Positions 24,176-37,637 of a stretch of DNA of 64,000 nt are shown here, one piece after another; the stretch's first letter is position 1; every line of letters starts with the position of its first letter. The notes beneath the pieces are model-generated. The model saw only the letters and a list, made by a program, of their open reading frames with translations. It was not told the DNA's origin and did not search any database. Origin of the DNA: Myxococcales bacterium (GTDB taxonomy: Bacteria; Myxococcota_A; Polyangia; Nannocystales; Nannocystaceae). The DNA lies in NCBI GenBank assembly GCA_020633315.1, contig JACKDV010000026.1, forward strand, positions 9,055-73,054, written 5' to 3'. A program made the position numbers and the translations under genes.

Positions 24176-24850
24176 GTGCGCCTGGTCTGCGTCGCCGACA
24201 CGCACCTGTTCGAGGACTCGCTGCCGCCGGTCCCCGAAGGCGACGTGCTGATCCACGCCGGCGACATGCTGCGGACGGGTCGGCTCCCCGAGCTCGACCT
24301 GGTCGCGCAGTGGCTGCATCGCCAGCCCCATCGGCACAAGGTGGTGATCGCCGGCAACCACGACTGGTGCTTCGTCCGCACCCCCGGCCCGGCCCGGGCG
24401 CGGCTGGAGCAAGAGGCGATCTACCTGGAGGATTCCGAGGTGACGATCGACGGCGTGCGGATCTGGGGCAGCCCCTGGCAGCCCGAGTTCTTCAGCTGGG
24501 CCTTCAACCTCCCGCGCGGCGAGGCGCTGGCGGCCAAGTGGGCGCGGGTGCCCGAGGGCGTGGACCTGCTGGTCACCCACGGCCCGCCGCGGGGCTTCGG
24601 TGATCGCACCACCGCCGGCCCGCAGGGCTGCGACGACCTGCGGCACGCCCTCGATCGCATCCGGCCCGCCCTGCACCTGTTCGGCCACATCCACGAGGAC
24701 GGCGGCCTGTGGCAGCACGGGCCCACCACCATCGCCAACGTCACCACCTGGGAGTGCATGCGGGCGGCCACCGTGCTCGACTACGATCCCGCCACGCGCA
24801 CGGTGACCCCGGTGGAGGTGCCGCCGCGGCGGCCCGAGGCGCTGGCATAG
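24176..24850 (+). CDS. Metallophosphoesterase (calcineurin-like)
   Basis: A 224-residue soluble protein with all five metal-binding motifs of the calcineurin-like superfamily in order: ADTHLF near residue 8, HAGDML near 28, AGNHDW near 61, VTHGPP near 134 and FGHIHED near 170. It is closest in length and motif style to the small MPPED/UPF0046-like phosphoesterases (DxH, GD, GNHD, H, GHxH). Members hydrolyse phosphomono- or diesters using a dimetal centre; the physiological substrate here is unknown. The start is GTG 24176, directly at the first beta strand. The next gene, a propeller lipoprotein, starts 34 bases downstream and may be co-transcribed. Confidence 0.92.
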   Translation: MRLVCVADTHLFEDSLPPVPEGDVLIHAGDMLRTGRLPELDLVAQWLHRQPHRHKVVIAGNHDWCFVRTPGPARARLEQEAIYLEDSEVTIDGVRIWGSPWQPEFFSWAFNLPRGEALAAKWARVPEGVDLLVTHGPPRGFGDRTTAGPQGCDDLRHALDRIRPALHLFGHIHEDGGLWQHGPTTIANVTTWECMRAATVLDYDPATRTVTPVEVPPRRPEALA

Positions 24851-24884
24851 AACGGCGGGCTCGCTCGCTGCGTTTGGGGTCCCC

Positions 24885-26957
24885 GTGAGCACGATGCCGA
24901 GGCTCCTCATCGCCGCGCTGCTCGCAGGGACCCTGGGTGCCTGCGCCAAGGGGGAGGTCGAGCCTGGCCCGTCGTCGAGCGGCGCCCCGGGGGCGCGCGA
25001 GGGCGAGGCCGAGATCCCCGGCGAGGCCGCGGGCCCGCCCGCCACCGAGCGGGCCGACGCCCTCACCCGGGCCGTGCAGGGGGCCGCCGCTCCACCGCCG
25101 ACGGTGGCCGTGGCCGCCACTCTCGAGGCGGTGGCCGAGCTGCCGCGCCCGCTCGACGCGTCGCTGGCCTTCGGGCCCGACGGGAGGTGGTGGCACTGGG
25201 ACGGCATGGAGGCCACCGCCTTCCACGAGGGTCGACGCGCCGACGAGCCGCTGAGCGCCGAGGCGCTGCTGGCCCAGCACCCCGAGGTCGCGCCCGGGCG
25301 CCCGCTGGTGATCGGGGAGTCGCTGCTCGACGCGAGCGGGCTGCGATCGCTGCCCGGCGAGATCGTGGTGGCCCTCGAGTCCCACCCCATGGCCCACGGC
25401 GGCTACGAGCTCGTCGACGGCGCGTGGTCGGCCGATGGCTCCTGGGTCGCGCTCGCGAGTCGGTACCGGCCGAGCGCCTGCTGCGGGGAGGACCACGACC
25501 ACGATCGCTCGCCGCCCCACGAGATCGTGGAGCTCTACGAGCTCGAGTCGGGCGAGCACGTCGAGCTCCACCAGCCGACCCCGCTGGCGCTGTCGTCGGA
25601 GCGCCTGCTGGCCGGGTCCACCCTCTACGTGCTCCGACCGCTGCATCCGCTCGACTCTCCCGTCGACGAGCTGCCCACGCCGCGGGCGGCCGCGATGGAT
25701 CCCAGCGGCACGCTCATCGCCCACGTGGGCTTCGACGATCGCCTCCGCCTGGTGCGGGCCGCCGACGGCACCCTGCTGCGCGAATGGTCCGGCCCGAAGC
25801 TCGCCATGAAGGTGGCCTTCCACCCCCGCGTGCCCGTGCTGGCGGTGGCGAGCGAGCAGCGGCTGGAGCTGTGGCGCATCGATGGCCCGGAGCCCGAGCG
25901 CCTCGCCCAGGTGGCGCTGTCGCAGGTCCCCCACGCGCTGGTCTTCGACCCCGAGGGGACGCGGCTGGTGGCGACCGGCTTTCGCCCCGTGCTCGCGCGG
26001 CTCACCCTCGACGAGCAGCCGGTCGGCCCCGAGCCCACGGCGCTGGGTCGGGACCTCGCCGCGCCGGTCGATGCCGCCCGCGCCTGGCGAGCCGAGCGGG
26101 ACGTGGACGCCCTGGCCCTCTCCGCGGCCCGCGTGCACGCCTACGCCCGCGGTCGCGCGCTGCGGAGCTTCGACCTCGACTCGGGGCTGCCCACCGACTC
26201 GTGGCGACGTCGCCAGCTCTCCCACGGCGTGGTCGCGGCCAGCCGGGCGCCGATCTTCGCCATGGTCGAGGAGCAGTACGCGCGCGAGCCGGGGGCGGCC
26301 ACGCAGCGCCTCGAGCTGGTGGATGCCGCGAGCATGACCGTGCTGCACACCCTGTACCTGCCGCTGGGGGAGCCCGACGCGCTGGCGATCTCACCGCGGG
26401 GCAGCGCAATCGCCTGGTCGGCGCAGGGCGATCCCATCGTCACCATGCGGGCGGCCGACGGCTCCACCCCGCTGCGCATGCACGCCGGCTCGGCCGAGGT
26501 GCTGGCGATCGCGATCTCCGAGGACGACACCCGCATGGCGATCGCCAGCCGCCACGTGGAGCGCAACGTGATGGTGGGCACGGCGGGGAGCGAGGAGGTG
26601 GTGGTGCTCGAGACCCCGCGCGGGGTCTCCGGGCTGCTGTTCTCACCCGACGGCACCCGGCTGCTGGTGGCCGATTTCGACGGGCGGGTGCATGTCTGCG
26701 ATCCCCGCGCGGGCACCCGGCTGCGCACCCTCGATCCGGGCCTGGGCGCGGTGGGGGCCATGGCGATCACCGCCGACGGCGAGCGCCTGGTGGTGGGGCA
26801 CGACACCACGGTGGTGGTGCTGGAGCTGGCCAGCGGGGCCGAGCTGCGGCGCCACGCGATCGCGGCCTACCTGCGCTCGCTGGCGATCTCGGCCGACGCC
26901 TCGGTGATCGTCGCGGGCACCATCGACGGCCAGCTGCAGCGCCTCGCCGGTCGCTAG
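24885..26957 (+). CDS. WD40/YVTN-type beta-propeller lipoprotein
   Basis: A 690-residue lipoprotein. The signal peptide ends in LAGTLGAC, followed by a Pro/Ala/Glu-rich linker to about residue 80. The remainder is a beta-propeller of WD40/quinoprotein-like repeats: AAMDPSGTLIAHVGFDDRLR, VAFHPRVPVLAVASEQRLEL, LLFSPDGTRLLVADFDGRVH, MAITADGERLVVGHD and LAISADASVIVAGTIDGQL. A His/Asp-rich loop (CCGEDHDHDRSPPHE, about 200) could bind metal. The propeller probably acts as a binding scaffold at the outer membrane or in the periplasm. The start may be GTG 24885 or ATG 24894. The stop shares the CTAG palindrome (26954-26957) with the convergent QEGLA peptidase gene. Confidence 0.85.
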   Translation: MSTMPRLLIAALLAGTLGACAKGEVEPGPSSSGAPGAREGEAEIPGEAAGPPATERADALTRAVQGAAAPPPTVAVAATLEAVAELPRPLDASLAFGPDGRWWHWDGMEATAFHEGRRADEPLSAEALLAQHPEVAPGRPLVIGESLLDASGLRSLPGEIVVALESHPMAHGGYELVDGAWSADGSWVALASRYRPSACCGEDHDHDRSPPHEIVELYELESGEHVELHQPTPLALSSERLLAGSTLYVLRPLHPLDSPVDELPTPRAAAMDPSGTLIAHVGFDDRLRLVRAADGTLLREWSGPKLAMKVAFHPRVPVLAVASEQRLELWRIDGPEPERLAQVALSQVPHALVFDPEGTRLVATGFRPVLARLTLDEQPVGPEPTALGRDLAAPVDAARAWRAERDVDALALSAARVHAYARGRALRSFDLDSGLPTDSWRRRQLSHGVVAASRAPIFAMVEEQYAREPGAATQRLELVDAASMTVLHTLYLPLGEPDALAISPRGSAIAWSAQGDPIVTMRAADGSTPLRMHAGSAEVLAIAISEDDTRMAIASRHVERNVMVGTAGSEEVVVLETPRGVSGLLFSPDGTRLLVADFDGRVHVCDPRAGTRLRTLDPGLGAVGAMAITADGERLVVGHDTTVVVLELASGAELRRHAIAAYLRSLAISADASVIVAGTIDGQLQRLAGR

Positions 26958-28225
26958 GCGTAGGGCTCGTCCTGGGCGATCTCCTCGAGCCCCACCTCGC
27001 GCAGGCTCACCCCGTTGACGAACACCGAGTAGAGCAGGAAGGCGGTGAGCGAGGGGAGCTGCTGGGCCCAGCGCGGCTGGTACAGCGGCGGGGCCACCCA
27101 GCCGCTGCGCAGCCACGGCGACAGCTCGATGAGGTCGCGCAGGCTCAGCCGACCCACGAACAGCCAGGGGATCAGCTCCAGGCGGCCGCGCTGGATCGCC
27201 TTGCGCATGAAGGTGTGCACCTCCACCAGGCCGCCCACGTAGACCACGTCCTTGGTGAAGGCCACGCGCCCGCGCACGTCGCCGCCGCGGAACACCCGGG
27301 CCGCCGACTGGAAGCTCTCGGCCTCGCTCTGCCCGTTGCCGTGGAAGAAGCGGAACACCTCGATGAAGTCGGCGCCGCCCAGGGCGAGGTCGATGGCCTT
27401 CACCCGCAGCGCGATCCGGCGCAGGCGCTGCAGGTCGATCGCCACCGAGATCAGCTCGGCGAACAGCGCCAGGCCCTCCTGCGTGCGAGTGGTCCGCGGG
27501 GCGCCCAGCCCCAGGCTGGGCAGGTGCGGCTGGGCCTGGCCGTTGATCTTGGTCAGGGTGTGCACGAAGGCCTCGTGCACCAGCAGCTGCGGGATGTCCT
27601 GGGGCGAGAAGCAGGTGGCCCCGCGCAGGCGGATGGCGCTGGCCCCCGCGGCGGCCTTGGCCGAGAGCTTGGGGTCGAGCACCACCCGCACCGCGTGGCG
27701 GTCGAAGAAGGCCGAGACCTCGCGCTGGAGCTCCTCGGCCACCGTGCTCGCGAGCAGGCACACCTCCTCCTCGGGGATCAGGCAGCTCCGCTCGAACTCG
27801 AGGGTGCCCTCGATGAAGCCCTCGGCCGCGTCGAGCAGCGACTGCTCGCTGCCGATCACGGGATCGGAGGGGCGGCCGTACAGCTCCTCGGAGTAGCGGG
27901 TGAAATCGGGCGTGCCCGCGGCCCGCAGCATCCTCACCGCGGTGGCGAACGATCGCGCGGTGCGGTGCACGTAGCGGCCCACCGGGTGCCCCAGGTCGCA
28001 GGCCGCGGCGATCTCGAGCAGCTCGTCGAGCTCGTGGCCCAGGCCGATCGAGGGCGTGATGATCTCGGGCAGGGCGGGTCGACCCCTGCGCCAGCCCACC
28101 AGGAACTGCTGGGCGATGCCGGCGGGCCAGGCGATCTCCGAGAGCACCTTGATCGAGCCGGCCACCGCGACCAGCCGTCGATCGAGCTGGGACATGCGCT
28201 CGAGGGTGGGATCGACGGAGCCCAT
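26954..28225 (-). CDS. QEGLA-motif metallopeptidase (DUF1704, MATCAP-like)
   Basis: A 423-residue cytosolic protein of the family once called 'flavohemoglobin expression-modulating QEGLA motif protein' (DUF1704). The zinc motif HEAFVH (His217, Glu218, His222) and the downstream TRTQEGLA with Glu250 match the HExxxH...E arrangement. The same fold in eukaryotes is the microtubule-associated tyrosine carboxypeptidase MATCAP, so a C-terminal exopeptidase activity is plausible. The bacterial substrate is unknown. Other conserved features include FSPQDIPQLLVHEAF and FRGGDVRGRVAFTKDVVYVGGL. Start ATG 28225; ATG 28195 is a second possibility. The gene follows an unknown gene by 18 bases on the same strand, so the two are probably one operon. 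Confidence 0.88.
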   Translation of the reverse strand: MGSVDPTLERMSQLDRRLVAVAGSIKVLSEIAWPAGIAQQFLVGWRRGRPALPEIITPSIGLGHELDELLEIAAACDLGHPVGRYVHRTARSFATAVRMLRAAGTPDFTRYSEELYGRPSDPVIGSEQSLLDAAEGFIEGTLEFERSCLIPEEEVCLLASTVAEELQREVSAFFDRHAVRVVLDPKLSAKAAAGASAIRLRGATCFSPQDIPQLLVHEAFVHTLTKINGQAQPHLPSLGLGAPRTTRTQEGLALFAELISVAIDLQRLRRIALRVKAIDLALGGADFIEVFRFFHGNGQSEAESFQSAARVFRGGDVRGRVAFTKDVVYVGGLVEVHTFMRKAIQRGRLELIPWLFVGRLSLRDLIELSPWLRSGWVAPPLYQPRWAQQLPSLTAFLLYSVFVNGVSLREVGLEEIAQDEPYA

Positions 28226-28243
28226 GGGACGGTGCGCGCCCGA

Positions 28244-29551
28244 TCAGCCGCGGTCGAGGAACAGGCGCCGGGTGACAAGCTCGCGCGCCTCGGCGGGCAG
28301 CTCGGCGATCATGCCCTTGATCAGCGCGCGCTCCTCGGGGTCCATGCTGCCCATCATCATGCCCTTGGCCTCGAGCTCGAGCCCGGTGATCACCACCTCG
28401 GGCAGCGGCACCCCCAGCTCCACCGAGAGCACCACCGCGAAGATGCAGGCGCTCTGCCAGCGGCCCAGCCAGCGGGCGTTGCCCTCGTCGCCCAGGATCA
28501 CCAGCGCGGCCTCGCGGGCGGGCGCCCGCAGGTCTCGCTCGCGGATGAACGCCAGCGGCACCGCGAGCAGCCCGCGGCCGCGATAGCGGATGGCCACGCG
28601 GGCCGCGTCGGGGTGCCCGGGCGGGAACAGCCGGGGGATGCTCTCGAAGCGGGTGTACTCCGAGCGCAGCGCGTAGGCGCGGCAGGCCTCGTCCATCTGC
28701 GGCTGGGGGAAGATCGGGCGGTGGAACAGCGCCTCGGGGGTGCCCCCGCCGAGGAAGCGACCCTGGGCGAATTCCCCGATCCACTCGCCGCTGAGCCGGG
28801 GCGCGAGCTCCTCGTCGCGGGGGTCGGCGGGCAGGGTGCCGATCATGTCGACCAGCAGGTTGGCCAGGTCGCCGTCGCCGGGGCTCACCGTCTGCAGCAG
28901 GTGAAGGGCGTGGTCGTGGGTGAAGCCGCCGGCCTCGCGCAGCCGGTCGTCGCCCAGCACCGAGATCTGGCCGTAGTAGGAATCCGAGTCGGGGTCGCCG
29001 AGCAGGCGGCCGTCGGCCACCGCGTCCCACAGCTCGCGCGCCACCTCGCCGGGGTCGCGCCCCTGCTCGTCGAGCGCCTCGTCGACGGCCTGCCACAGCT
29101 CGTCGTCGTCCTCGGCGGTCGCGAGGCGATCGACCAGACCCTCGGGCCGGGGCCCTCGCACCGCCGGCGGCTCGCGACCGAAGCGGAGCACCAGCACGTC
29201 GAGCCCGTCGTGGGCGTCGGGCACCAGCTTGAACGCCACCGTGATGTCGCTGCCCCCGAGGTACGCGTACTCGAGCCCATCGTAGCCCCCCGCCGCCTCG
29301 ACCTCGGTCAGCGACAGGTCCGAGCCGTCGTGCTCCCAGGTGCCCTTCGAGCCCATGTAGTCCTCGGCCCCGCGTAGCTCGAAGGTGCCGTCCTCGTGCA
29401 GGTCGAGGGTGGTCTGGGCGTGCTCGGTCTTCGAGGCCTTCTGCGGCTCCCGAAAGTCGTCGTGCTCCCCGTAGGCCTCGGCCTCCTCGTCGCTCTGCTC
29501 TTGGTCGACGGTGTGGCAGTACCAGCGGCCCAGGATCTCGGCGCGTGACAT
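28244..29551 (-). CDS. Hypothetical protein upstream of the QEGLA peptidase
   Basis: A 435-residue soluble protein starting at ATG 29551. The N-terminal ~125 residues look like a lipocalin-type beta barrel: ILGRWYCH at the start, then TTLDLHEDGTFELRG and GTWEHDGSDLSL. Such beta units are typical of small stress or ligand-binding domains. The middle (about 130-250) is acidic and helical. The C-terminal ~180 residues are a second globular domain (ARVAIRYRGRGLLAVPLAF, GRWQSACIFAVVLSVELGVPLPEVVITGLE) ending in a helical ALIKGMIAELPAEARELV. No catalytic motif is recognised. It is only 18 bases upstream of the QEGLA metallopeptidase, so it may supply the substrate, an inhibitor or a partner; that is inference from position. 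Confidence 0.75.
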   Translation of the reverse strand: MSRAEILGRWYCHTVDQEQSDEEAEAYGEHDDFREPQKASKTEHAQTTLDLHEDGTFELRGAEDYMGSKGTWEHDGSDLSLTEVEAAGGYDGLEYAYLGGSDITVAFKLVPDAHDGLDVLVLRFGREPPAVRGPRPEGLVDRLATAEDDDELWQAVDEALDEQGRDPGEVARELWDAVADGRLLGDPDSDSYYGQISVLGDDRLREAGGFTHDHALHLLQTVSPGDGDLANLLVDMIGTLPADPRDEELAPRLSGEWIGEFAQGRFLGGGTPEALFHRPIFPQPQMDEACRAYALRSEYTRFESIPRLFPPGHPDAARVAIRYRGRGLLAVPLAFIRERDLRAPAREAALVILGDEGNARWLGRWQSACIFAVVLSVELGVPLPEVVITGLELEAKGMMMGSMDPEERALIKGMIAELPAEARELVTRRLFLDRG

Positions 29552-29708
29552 GGAGGGGCGAGCGTAGCAGGGAAGCGCGCAGCCGCGCGCGAAATCACGA
29601 CGCAGGGCCGGGTGCCGGGCCCAGCCCCGAGGCGAGGGTGAGGACTGCGAGGCTCGCCGGCTTGCAGTAGCCTTCCTGGGTGTCGAGTCGGCCCATCACC
29701 CCCGATGA

Positions 29709-29968
29709 CGGCCCGGGCGAGCTCGGCTCGGCGACTGGGCCATCGACGGGGAGCGGCTGCTCTACCTCGACGTGGGCACGCCCTTCATGCGCGACGCCCA
29801 GGGGCGGGACCGCTTCGACCTCACCGAGCAGACGCGGGCGCAGCCGGGGCCGGTGCGGGCCATCGTCGACCGCTTCTTGCTGCGGAGGATCCTCGACGAC
29901 GACTTCTCGTTGCGCGGGCAGGCGATGGGCTTCCTGGGCAACCTGATCGAGGAGGGGCTGGCGGAGCT
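29709..29968 (+). pseudogene. Remnant of a conserved gene (DUF6206-like C-terminal part)
   Basis: Between an in-frame stop at 29706 and the next gene, the frame encodes about 86 conserved-looking residues without any plausible start: GDWAIDGERLLYLDVGTPFM, FLLRRILDDDFSLRGQ and AMGFLGNLIEEGLAELLPP. The 'YLDVGTPFMRDAQGRDRFD' pattern resembles the C-terminal half of DUF6206-type proteins (kinase-like fold). This family call is tentative. The fragment is in frame with the following lipoprotein gene and runs into its signal peptide without a stop, so it may be either a dead remnant or a fused 5' extension. It is described as a remnant because the combination would bury a lipoprotein signal ~75 residues inside the protein. 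Confidence 0.45.
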
Positions 29969-29996
29969 GCTGCCGCCGCGCCTGGGGGCGCTCGCG

Positions 29997-31331
29997 ATGG
30001 TCGGCGCGCTGGGGCTGGTCGGGTGCGGGCGTGAGGAGCCCTCGGCTGCGACGAGCGAGCCGGCCGTCGCTCCGCCGTCGCCCTCCGCCGTGTCCGCGGC
30101 CAGCGAGCTGGGCCCTCCGCGGTCGGAGTCGATCCAGGCGTTCCTCGGCGCGGAGGGGCCGGTGACCTTCGTGCGCGGCACGGCCGGCGATGACGCGTCC
30201 GATCGCGCGATCGCGGCGCAGGTCGAGCTGGCGCGCACGCTCGTCGCCGAGGCGACGGTGGTCGACGACGTCTCGATCGATCCCTCGGCCGGCGCGGCGG
30301 CGTGGCCGGCACGGCCGATCGTGTACGGAGGCCCCCGGGTCAACGCGCTGCTCGCTGCGGTGTCGCTGCCGCTGACGCTGGCGCCGGGCGAGCTGGTGAT
30401 CGACGGCCATGCCTTCACCGGCGAGGAGCACCAGCTCGTCGCCCTGCTGCCCGCCACCGCGGAGCACCCCGAGCTCCTGCTCTATGCGGGCACCGACATC
30501 CCCGGCATCGCCGAGATCAACGCGCTGCCGCTGGGCACCGAGCAGGTGCTCGTGGCCGATGCCTTCGGACGACGCGTGGGCGGGCGATGGGAGCGACGCG
30601 ACGACGGGCTCGGGCTGCGGCTGGGCGAGGAGGCGAGGCGCATCGCGTGGCGCAGCGTCGAGCGCGAGCTGGCGGGCGCGGACGGCCGCCGCCACGTCCC
30701 GGTGCGCCTGCGCTTCCCCGAGGGCCTACCCGCTGCGCCCGACGAGGCCGACACCATCGCCGCGTGCATGCGCGGGCTGGACACCGTGGTGGCCAAGCTC
30801 GGCATCGTGGAGCCGGTGCCCGTCACCGTGGTCGTGCATCCCGATCGCCGCAGCAAGGAGTCGCTCACCGGCAACGGCGGCGACGGCCATGCGGTGCCCT
30901 CGGCCCACGTGCTGCACGTGCTCCCCGGCCCCGGGCTCGAGTCCCTCGTCGCCCACGAGGGCACCCACGTGCTGGCGCCCGATGCCTGGGGCCCGGCGTC
31001 CACGCCGATGCTGGCCGAGGGCCTCGCCGTGTGGGTGGCCGGGGGCTACGGCGGCCGCACGCTCGAGGAGATCCGCCCGGAGATCGCCGCCACCGGCCGC
31101 TCGCCGATCGTGGTGCTGCTTCGGCCGCGCGCCTTCCGTTCGATCGCCGAGGGCGTGGGCTACCCGCTCGCCGGGCTGCTCGTGGATGCCCTCGTCACCG
31201 AGCTGGGTCCCCGCGCCTTCGCCACCCACCTGCTCGGCGCCACCGCGGAGCACTGGGACGAGGCCTGCCGTGCCGCCGGGACCAGCCCGGAGGCGGTGGA
31301 GGATGCGCTCGCCCGTCGCCTCGCGGGATGA
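29997..31331 (+). CDS. Gluzincin-like (peptidase MA type) lipoprotein
   Basis: A 444-residue exported protein. ATG 29997 begins MVGALGLVGCG, a short lipoprotein signal with Cys10, but without the usual positive residues, then a Ser/Pro/Ala linker. The C-terminal half carries a zinc-peptidase motif: LVAHEGTHVL (His320, Glu321, His324) with a downstream EGLAVWVAGGYGG that supplies the third ligand Glu, the HExxH...E layout of peptidase MA-like gluzincins. Preceding residues (PVPVTVVVHPDRRS) are a typical edge strand for this fold. Substrate unknown. The weak signal peptide leaves the start uncertain: the open frame continues upstream through a gene remnant that includes Arg residues (PPRLGALAMVG) that would make a better signal. 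It converges on the next gene with 6 bases between stops. Confidence 0.7.
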   Translation: MVGALGLVGCGREEPSAATSEPAVAPPSPSAVSAASELGPPRSESIQAFLGAEGPVTFVRGTAGDDASDRAIAAQVELARTLVAEATVVDDVSIDPSAGAAAWPARPIVYGGPRVNALLAAVSLPLTLAPGELVIDGHAFTGEEHQLVALLPATAEHPELLLYAGTDIPGIAEINALPLGTEQVLVADAFGRRVGGRWERRDDGLGLRLGEEARRIAWRSVERELAGADGRRHVPVRLRFPEGLPAAPDEADTIAACMRGLDTVVAKLGIVEPVPVTVVVHPDRRSKESLTGNGGDGHAVPSAHVLHVLPGPGLESLVAHEGTHVLAPDAWGPASTPMLAEGLAVWVAGGYGGRTLEEIRPEIAATGRSPIVVLLRPRAFRSIAEGVGYPLAGLLVDALVTELGPRAFATHLLGATAEHWDEACRAAGTSPEAVEDALARRLAG

Positions 31332-31337
31332 GCGAGC

Positions 31338-32273
31338 TCAAGGCTGCTGCACCAGCCGCAGCTCCTTGGCCTTCACGCCGCTCGCCTCCGTGGGCCCCAC
31401 CCGCAGGCCCCGGGCGTCGAAGGCGAGGTCGAGGTCACGCAGCTCGATCCCGTCGAGGGTGCCCCACACGCTCACGTCGGTCAGCTGGATCGCGTCGATG
31501 GTGATGCCGACGAAGCTCTGGGCGTCGGGCTCGTAGCGCAGCTCCAGCTTCGCGAAGATGTCGAGGGCGTCGCTCTCGAATTCCTTGTGCACCGAGGGGA
31601 TGTCCTCGAGGTCGACCCGCAGCTCGAAGCCGGTGAGGTCGAGGTCGTTGGTGCCCCGCTCGGGCAGGGTGAGGCCGCGGAGCGCCAGTCGAGGCAGCCG
31701 CACCGCGCCGGCGCTGCGCACCCGCGTCATGGTCGTGGTGCCCATGGTCAGGCCGGTCATCGCGAGCCCTCGCATCACCAGCTCCTCGAGCCGCAGGCCG
31801 GTGAGGTCGAAGCCGCCGGTGGGCAGGACGATCGGGCCGGCCGCGAGCTGCTCCACCACGAGGTCGGTGAGCAGCGAGGACCCCGGGAGCGTGCGGATGG
31901 GGTCGAGGCTGGCCTCGAGCTCCTCGCCGAGCCGCACGTCGCCCACCGAGACGTCGAAGCGGAACCCGGCGGGCGGCGGCGGCAGGTCGACGTCGCGGAG
32001 CGTGAGGGTGTGCTTGGCCGCGGGCAGGTCCCACCTGCGCTCCCACTTGAGCGGTCCCTTGGGGTCGATGCCGAACGACACGCGGGGGTACAGCTCCACG
32101 CGCACGCGAATGCCGTGGAGCCTCATGCTGCCCGGTGCGATCGTGAGCTGGAGCTGCTTGGCGTCGACGGTCGACGCCCGGGCCGGCCCGAGCTCGATGC
32201 GGTCCGCCAGGTCGACTCGCACAACCTTGGTCTGGTCGATCCTCAAGCCGTCGATGTGGAGGGTGTTGGACAT
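31338..32273 (-). CDS. Hypothetical beta-rich protein
   Basis: A 311-residue protein starting at ATG 32273 (MSNTLHIDGLRI). It has no signal peptide or membrane segment. The sequence is a long series of alternating short strands with repeated leucines at regular spacing (LRLEELVMRGLAMTGLTMGTT, LRDVDLPPPPAGFRFDVSVGDV, IELRDLDLAFDARGLRVGP), suggesting a beta-helix or an elongated beta-sheet stack. I do not recognise a family. It lies 95 bases downstream of the Lhr helicase gene on the same strand, but the gap and the different composition argue against a functional link. Confidence 0.7.
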   Translation of the reverse strand: MSNTLHIDGLRIDQTKVVRVDLADRIELGPARASTVDAKQLQLTIAPGSMRLHGIRVRVELYPRVSFGIDPKGPLKWERRWDLPAAKHTLTLRDVDLPPPPAGFRFDVSVGDVRLGEELEASLDPIRTLPGSSLLTDLVVEQLAAGPIVLPTGGFDLTGLRLEELVMRGLAMTGLTMGTTTMTRVRSAGAVRLPRLALRGLTLPERGTNDLDLTGFELRVDLEDIPSVHKEFESDALDIFAKLELRYEPDAQSFVGITIDAIQLTDVSVWGTLDGIELRDLDLAFDARGLRVGPTEASGVKAKELRLVQQP

Positions 32274-32368
32274 GGGTGGGCGCTCGTGATCGCACGATAG
32301 CGAGCGGGCCGTGGAGCTCCATGGCATTGTTGGCGGCCCCGACCGTCGGGAGGCGCAGGGCTTTCGCT

Positions 32369-37006
<4,638 letters not shown>

Positions 37007-37088
37007 GGAGGGTCGAGCTTGCGGGCTGGCGCCGGGGCGTTCAAGCGCGGCGGGAACACTGCTGACAGCATGGCGTCAGGAGGAGGAT

Positions 37089-37637
37089 CTACGCGAGCAG
37101 CTTGCCGTAGGCGTTGCCGTCGTTGGCGGAGGGCGCGGTGTAGTGGGTCCGCGCGTGCGCCCCGGAGGGCAGCGAGGAGCTGGTCGCGAAGACCTGCGGC
37201 GCGTGGGAGGGGAGGCTCGCCACCGGGGCCCCGTGGCCCAGCGCGAGCCGACGCAGGGCCCGGAGCGCATCGCCGAGGGTGAAGATCCCCAGCACGACCG
37301 AGTCGTCGTGGTCCACCACCACCACCGCCTCGAGGCGATGGGACTCCATCTCGAGGGCGACCCAGGCCAGCGGAGCGTGGGGCGGGCAGGTGAAGGCGGG
37401 GCGCATGGCCGCCTCCAGCGAGGCGGGACCGGCCTCGCCGCGGGCGAGCGCCGCCTCGAGCTCGAGATCGGTGCGCGACAGCAGGCCCACCATTCGTCGG
37501 TGTCGCCGCACGATGAGGTGATGGATGTTGTTGGCGCGCATCCGGTCCACCGCGTCGGCGAGGGTCGATCCCTCGTCCACGGTGAGCGGCTCGGCGGTCA
37601 TGTACTGCGCAACGGTAGGAGGGTGCTCGAGCTCCAT
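37089..37637 (-). CDS. CBS domain protein
   Basis: A 182-residue soluble protein with a tandem CBS (cystathionine beta-synthase) pair, i.e. one Bateman module. CBS1: TVAQYMTAEPLTVDEGSTLADAVDRM, then NNIHHLIVRRHRRMVGLLSRTDLE. CBS2: AAMRPAFTCPPHAPLAWVALEM, then VVVVDHDDSVVLGIFTLGDALRAL. CBS pairs bind adenosine nucleotides and regulate partner proteins. The last ~45 residues form a Ser/His/Ala-rich tail with no known role. ATG 37637 places the first CBS domain at the N-terminus; a longer frame exists upstream (ATG 37673) but reads into the divergent promoter region. It is 82 bases upstream of lhr on the same strand and 186 bases from the divergent response regulator gene. Confidence 0.87.
   Translation of the reverse strand: MELEHPPTVAQYMTAEPLTVDEGSTLADAVDRMRANNIHHLIVRRHRRMVGLLSRTDLELEAALARGEAGPASLEAAMRPAFTCPPHAPLAWVALEMESHRLEAVVVVDHDDSVVLGIFTLGDALRALRRLALGHGAPVASLPSHAPQVFATSSSLPSGAHARTHYTAPSANDGNAYGKLLA

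Noticed and set aside
25187..29377. A 1,396-codon plus-strand frame
   Set aside because: It is antisense to the QEGLA peptidase and its partner and out of frame with the propeller lipoprotein; it shows no conserved motif and a composition of His, Arg, Gly and Gln repeats.
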